Below are positions 63,959 through 64,000 of a stretch of 64,000 bases of DNA, in pieces. Position 1 is the first letter of the stretch, and each line of letters opens with the position of its first letter. The stretch is taken from the NCBI RefSeq assembly GCF_007989605.1, contig NZ_BJUL01000012.1:1-64000 (forward strand), read 5' to 3'. Below the pieces are notes generated by a model that saw only the letters and a list, made by a program, of their open reading frames with translations, searched no databases and had not been told where the DNA came from. A program made the position numbers and the translations under genes. The stretch is from Vreelandella venusta (GTDB lineage Bacteria; Pseudomonadota; Gammaproteobacteria; Pseudomonadales; Halomonadaceae).

Positions 63959-64000
63959 ATGCTGTCTGCTAACCCCGCCAAGGTTGCTCCCACCTACGCA
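63959..64000 (+). CDS. Start of a further gene, cut by the window end
   Basis: ATG 63959 follows GAGAGAG and stays open to the last base (14 codons, MLSANPAKVAPTYA). Too short to identify. Confidence 0.4.
   Translation, partial: MLSANPAKVAPTYA

Overview
The window looks like chromosomal DNA of a moderately halophilic gammaproteobacterium, most probably Halomonas or a close relative (Halomonadaceae). This is an inference from protein family resemblance and gene content: a stand-alone ectoine hydroxylase (ectD), a BCCT compatible-solute carrier, a TRAP carrier, the initiating ketosynthase FabY, thrB type II beside polA, coaD beside a YfhL-type ferredoxin, and mutY-yggX. There is no sign of a prophage, transposase, plasmid functions or CRISPR array. 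Nearly all genes are intact chromosomal housekeeping or transport genes.

Layout. 1-7.6 kb: a palindromic intergenic repeat, hisC, an NlpE-like lipoprotein, radA, selD-mnmH (selenium for tRNA 2-selenouridine), a glutamine-amidotransferase-like protein without its nucleophile, a DUF416 protein and a small predicted outer-membrane protein. 7.6-10.5 kb: hisBHAF on the minus strand. 10.6-15.5 kb: a PanZ-like GNAT, an AsmA-family protein, mutY, yggX and tRNA-Phe, tRNA-Gln and tRNA-Thr. 15.7-19 kb: an MBL-fold protein with a degenerate metal motif and a DsbA-like CGWC protein, divergent from a LysR regulator; then a META/HslJ lipoprotein and an AT-rich gap. 19.5-27.2 kb: ectD, a FAH-family enzyme, thrB-speA and polA. 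27.4-31.5 kb: a ferric-iron ABC transporter whose three genes are split over both strands. 31.6-34.6 kb: a TRAP carrier. 35-40.6 kb: tmcA, pepD, dps and glycerate kinase. 40.8-43.5 kb: two small lipoproteins, a DUF1007 protein and a NicO-type Ni/Co exporter. 43.5-49.8 kb: a HIT protein, entericidin, an I78 inhibitor, a LysE exporter divergent from a MocR regulator, a voltage-sensor-like membrane protein without a pore, a thioesterase and an AtoE carrier. 50-57.3 kb: a DinF-type MATE, ferredoxin, coaD, fabY; then a TrmB-like methyltransferase, an SMR pump, PBP4 (dacB) and dgkA. 57.3-64 kb: glnE, an AEC carrier, a small membrane protein, a BCCT carrier followed by a 48-residue membrane peptide too short for normal gene callers, and the first codons of a further gene.

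Working together. The his genes form one biosynthetic operon with hisC detached. SelD supplies selenophosphate to MnmH, with no selenocysteine genes nearby. EctD and the BCCT carrier serve osmoadaptation. FbpA/B/C make one iron importer and Dps buffers iron. FabY and CoaD, at the start of fatty-acid and the end of CoA synthesis, overlap by four bases. No clear new multi-gene defence or biosynthetic system is visible. The items most worth a second look are the pore-less voltage-sensor protein (46843-47847), the 15-bp repeat block at the front of dacB (55284-55373), the lipoprotein-DUF1007-NicO operon with an internal perfect palindrome (40764-43475), the degenerate MBL/DsbA/LysR locus (15698-18341) and the small peptide behind the BCCT carrier.
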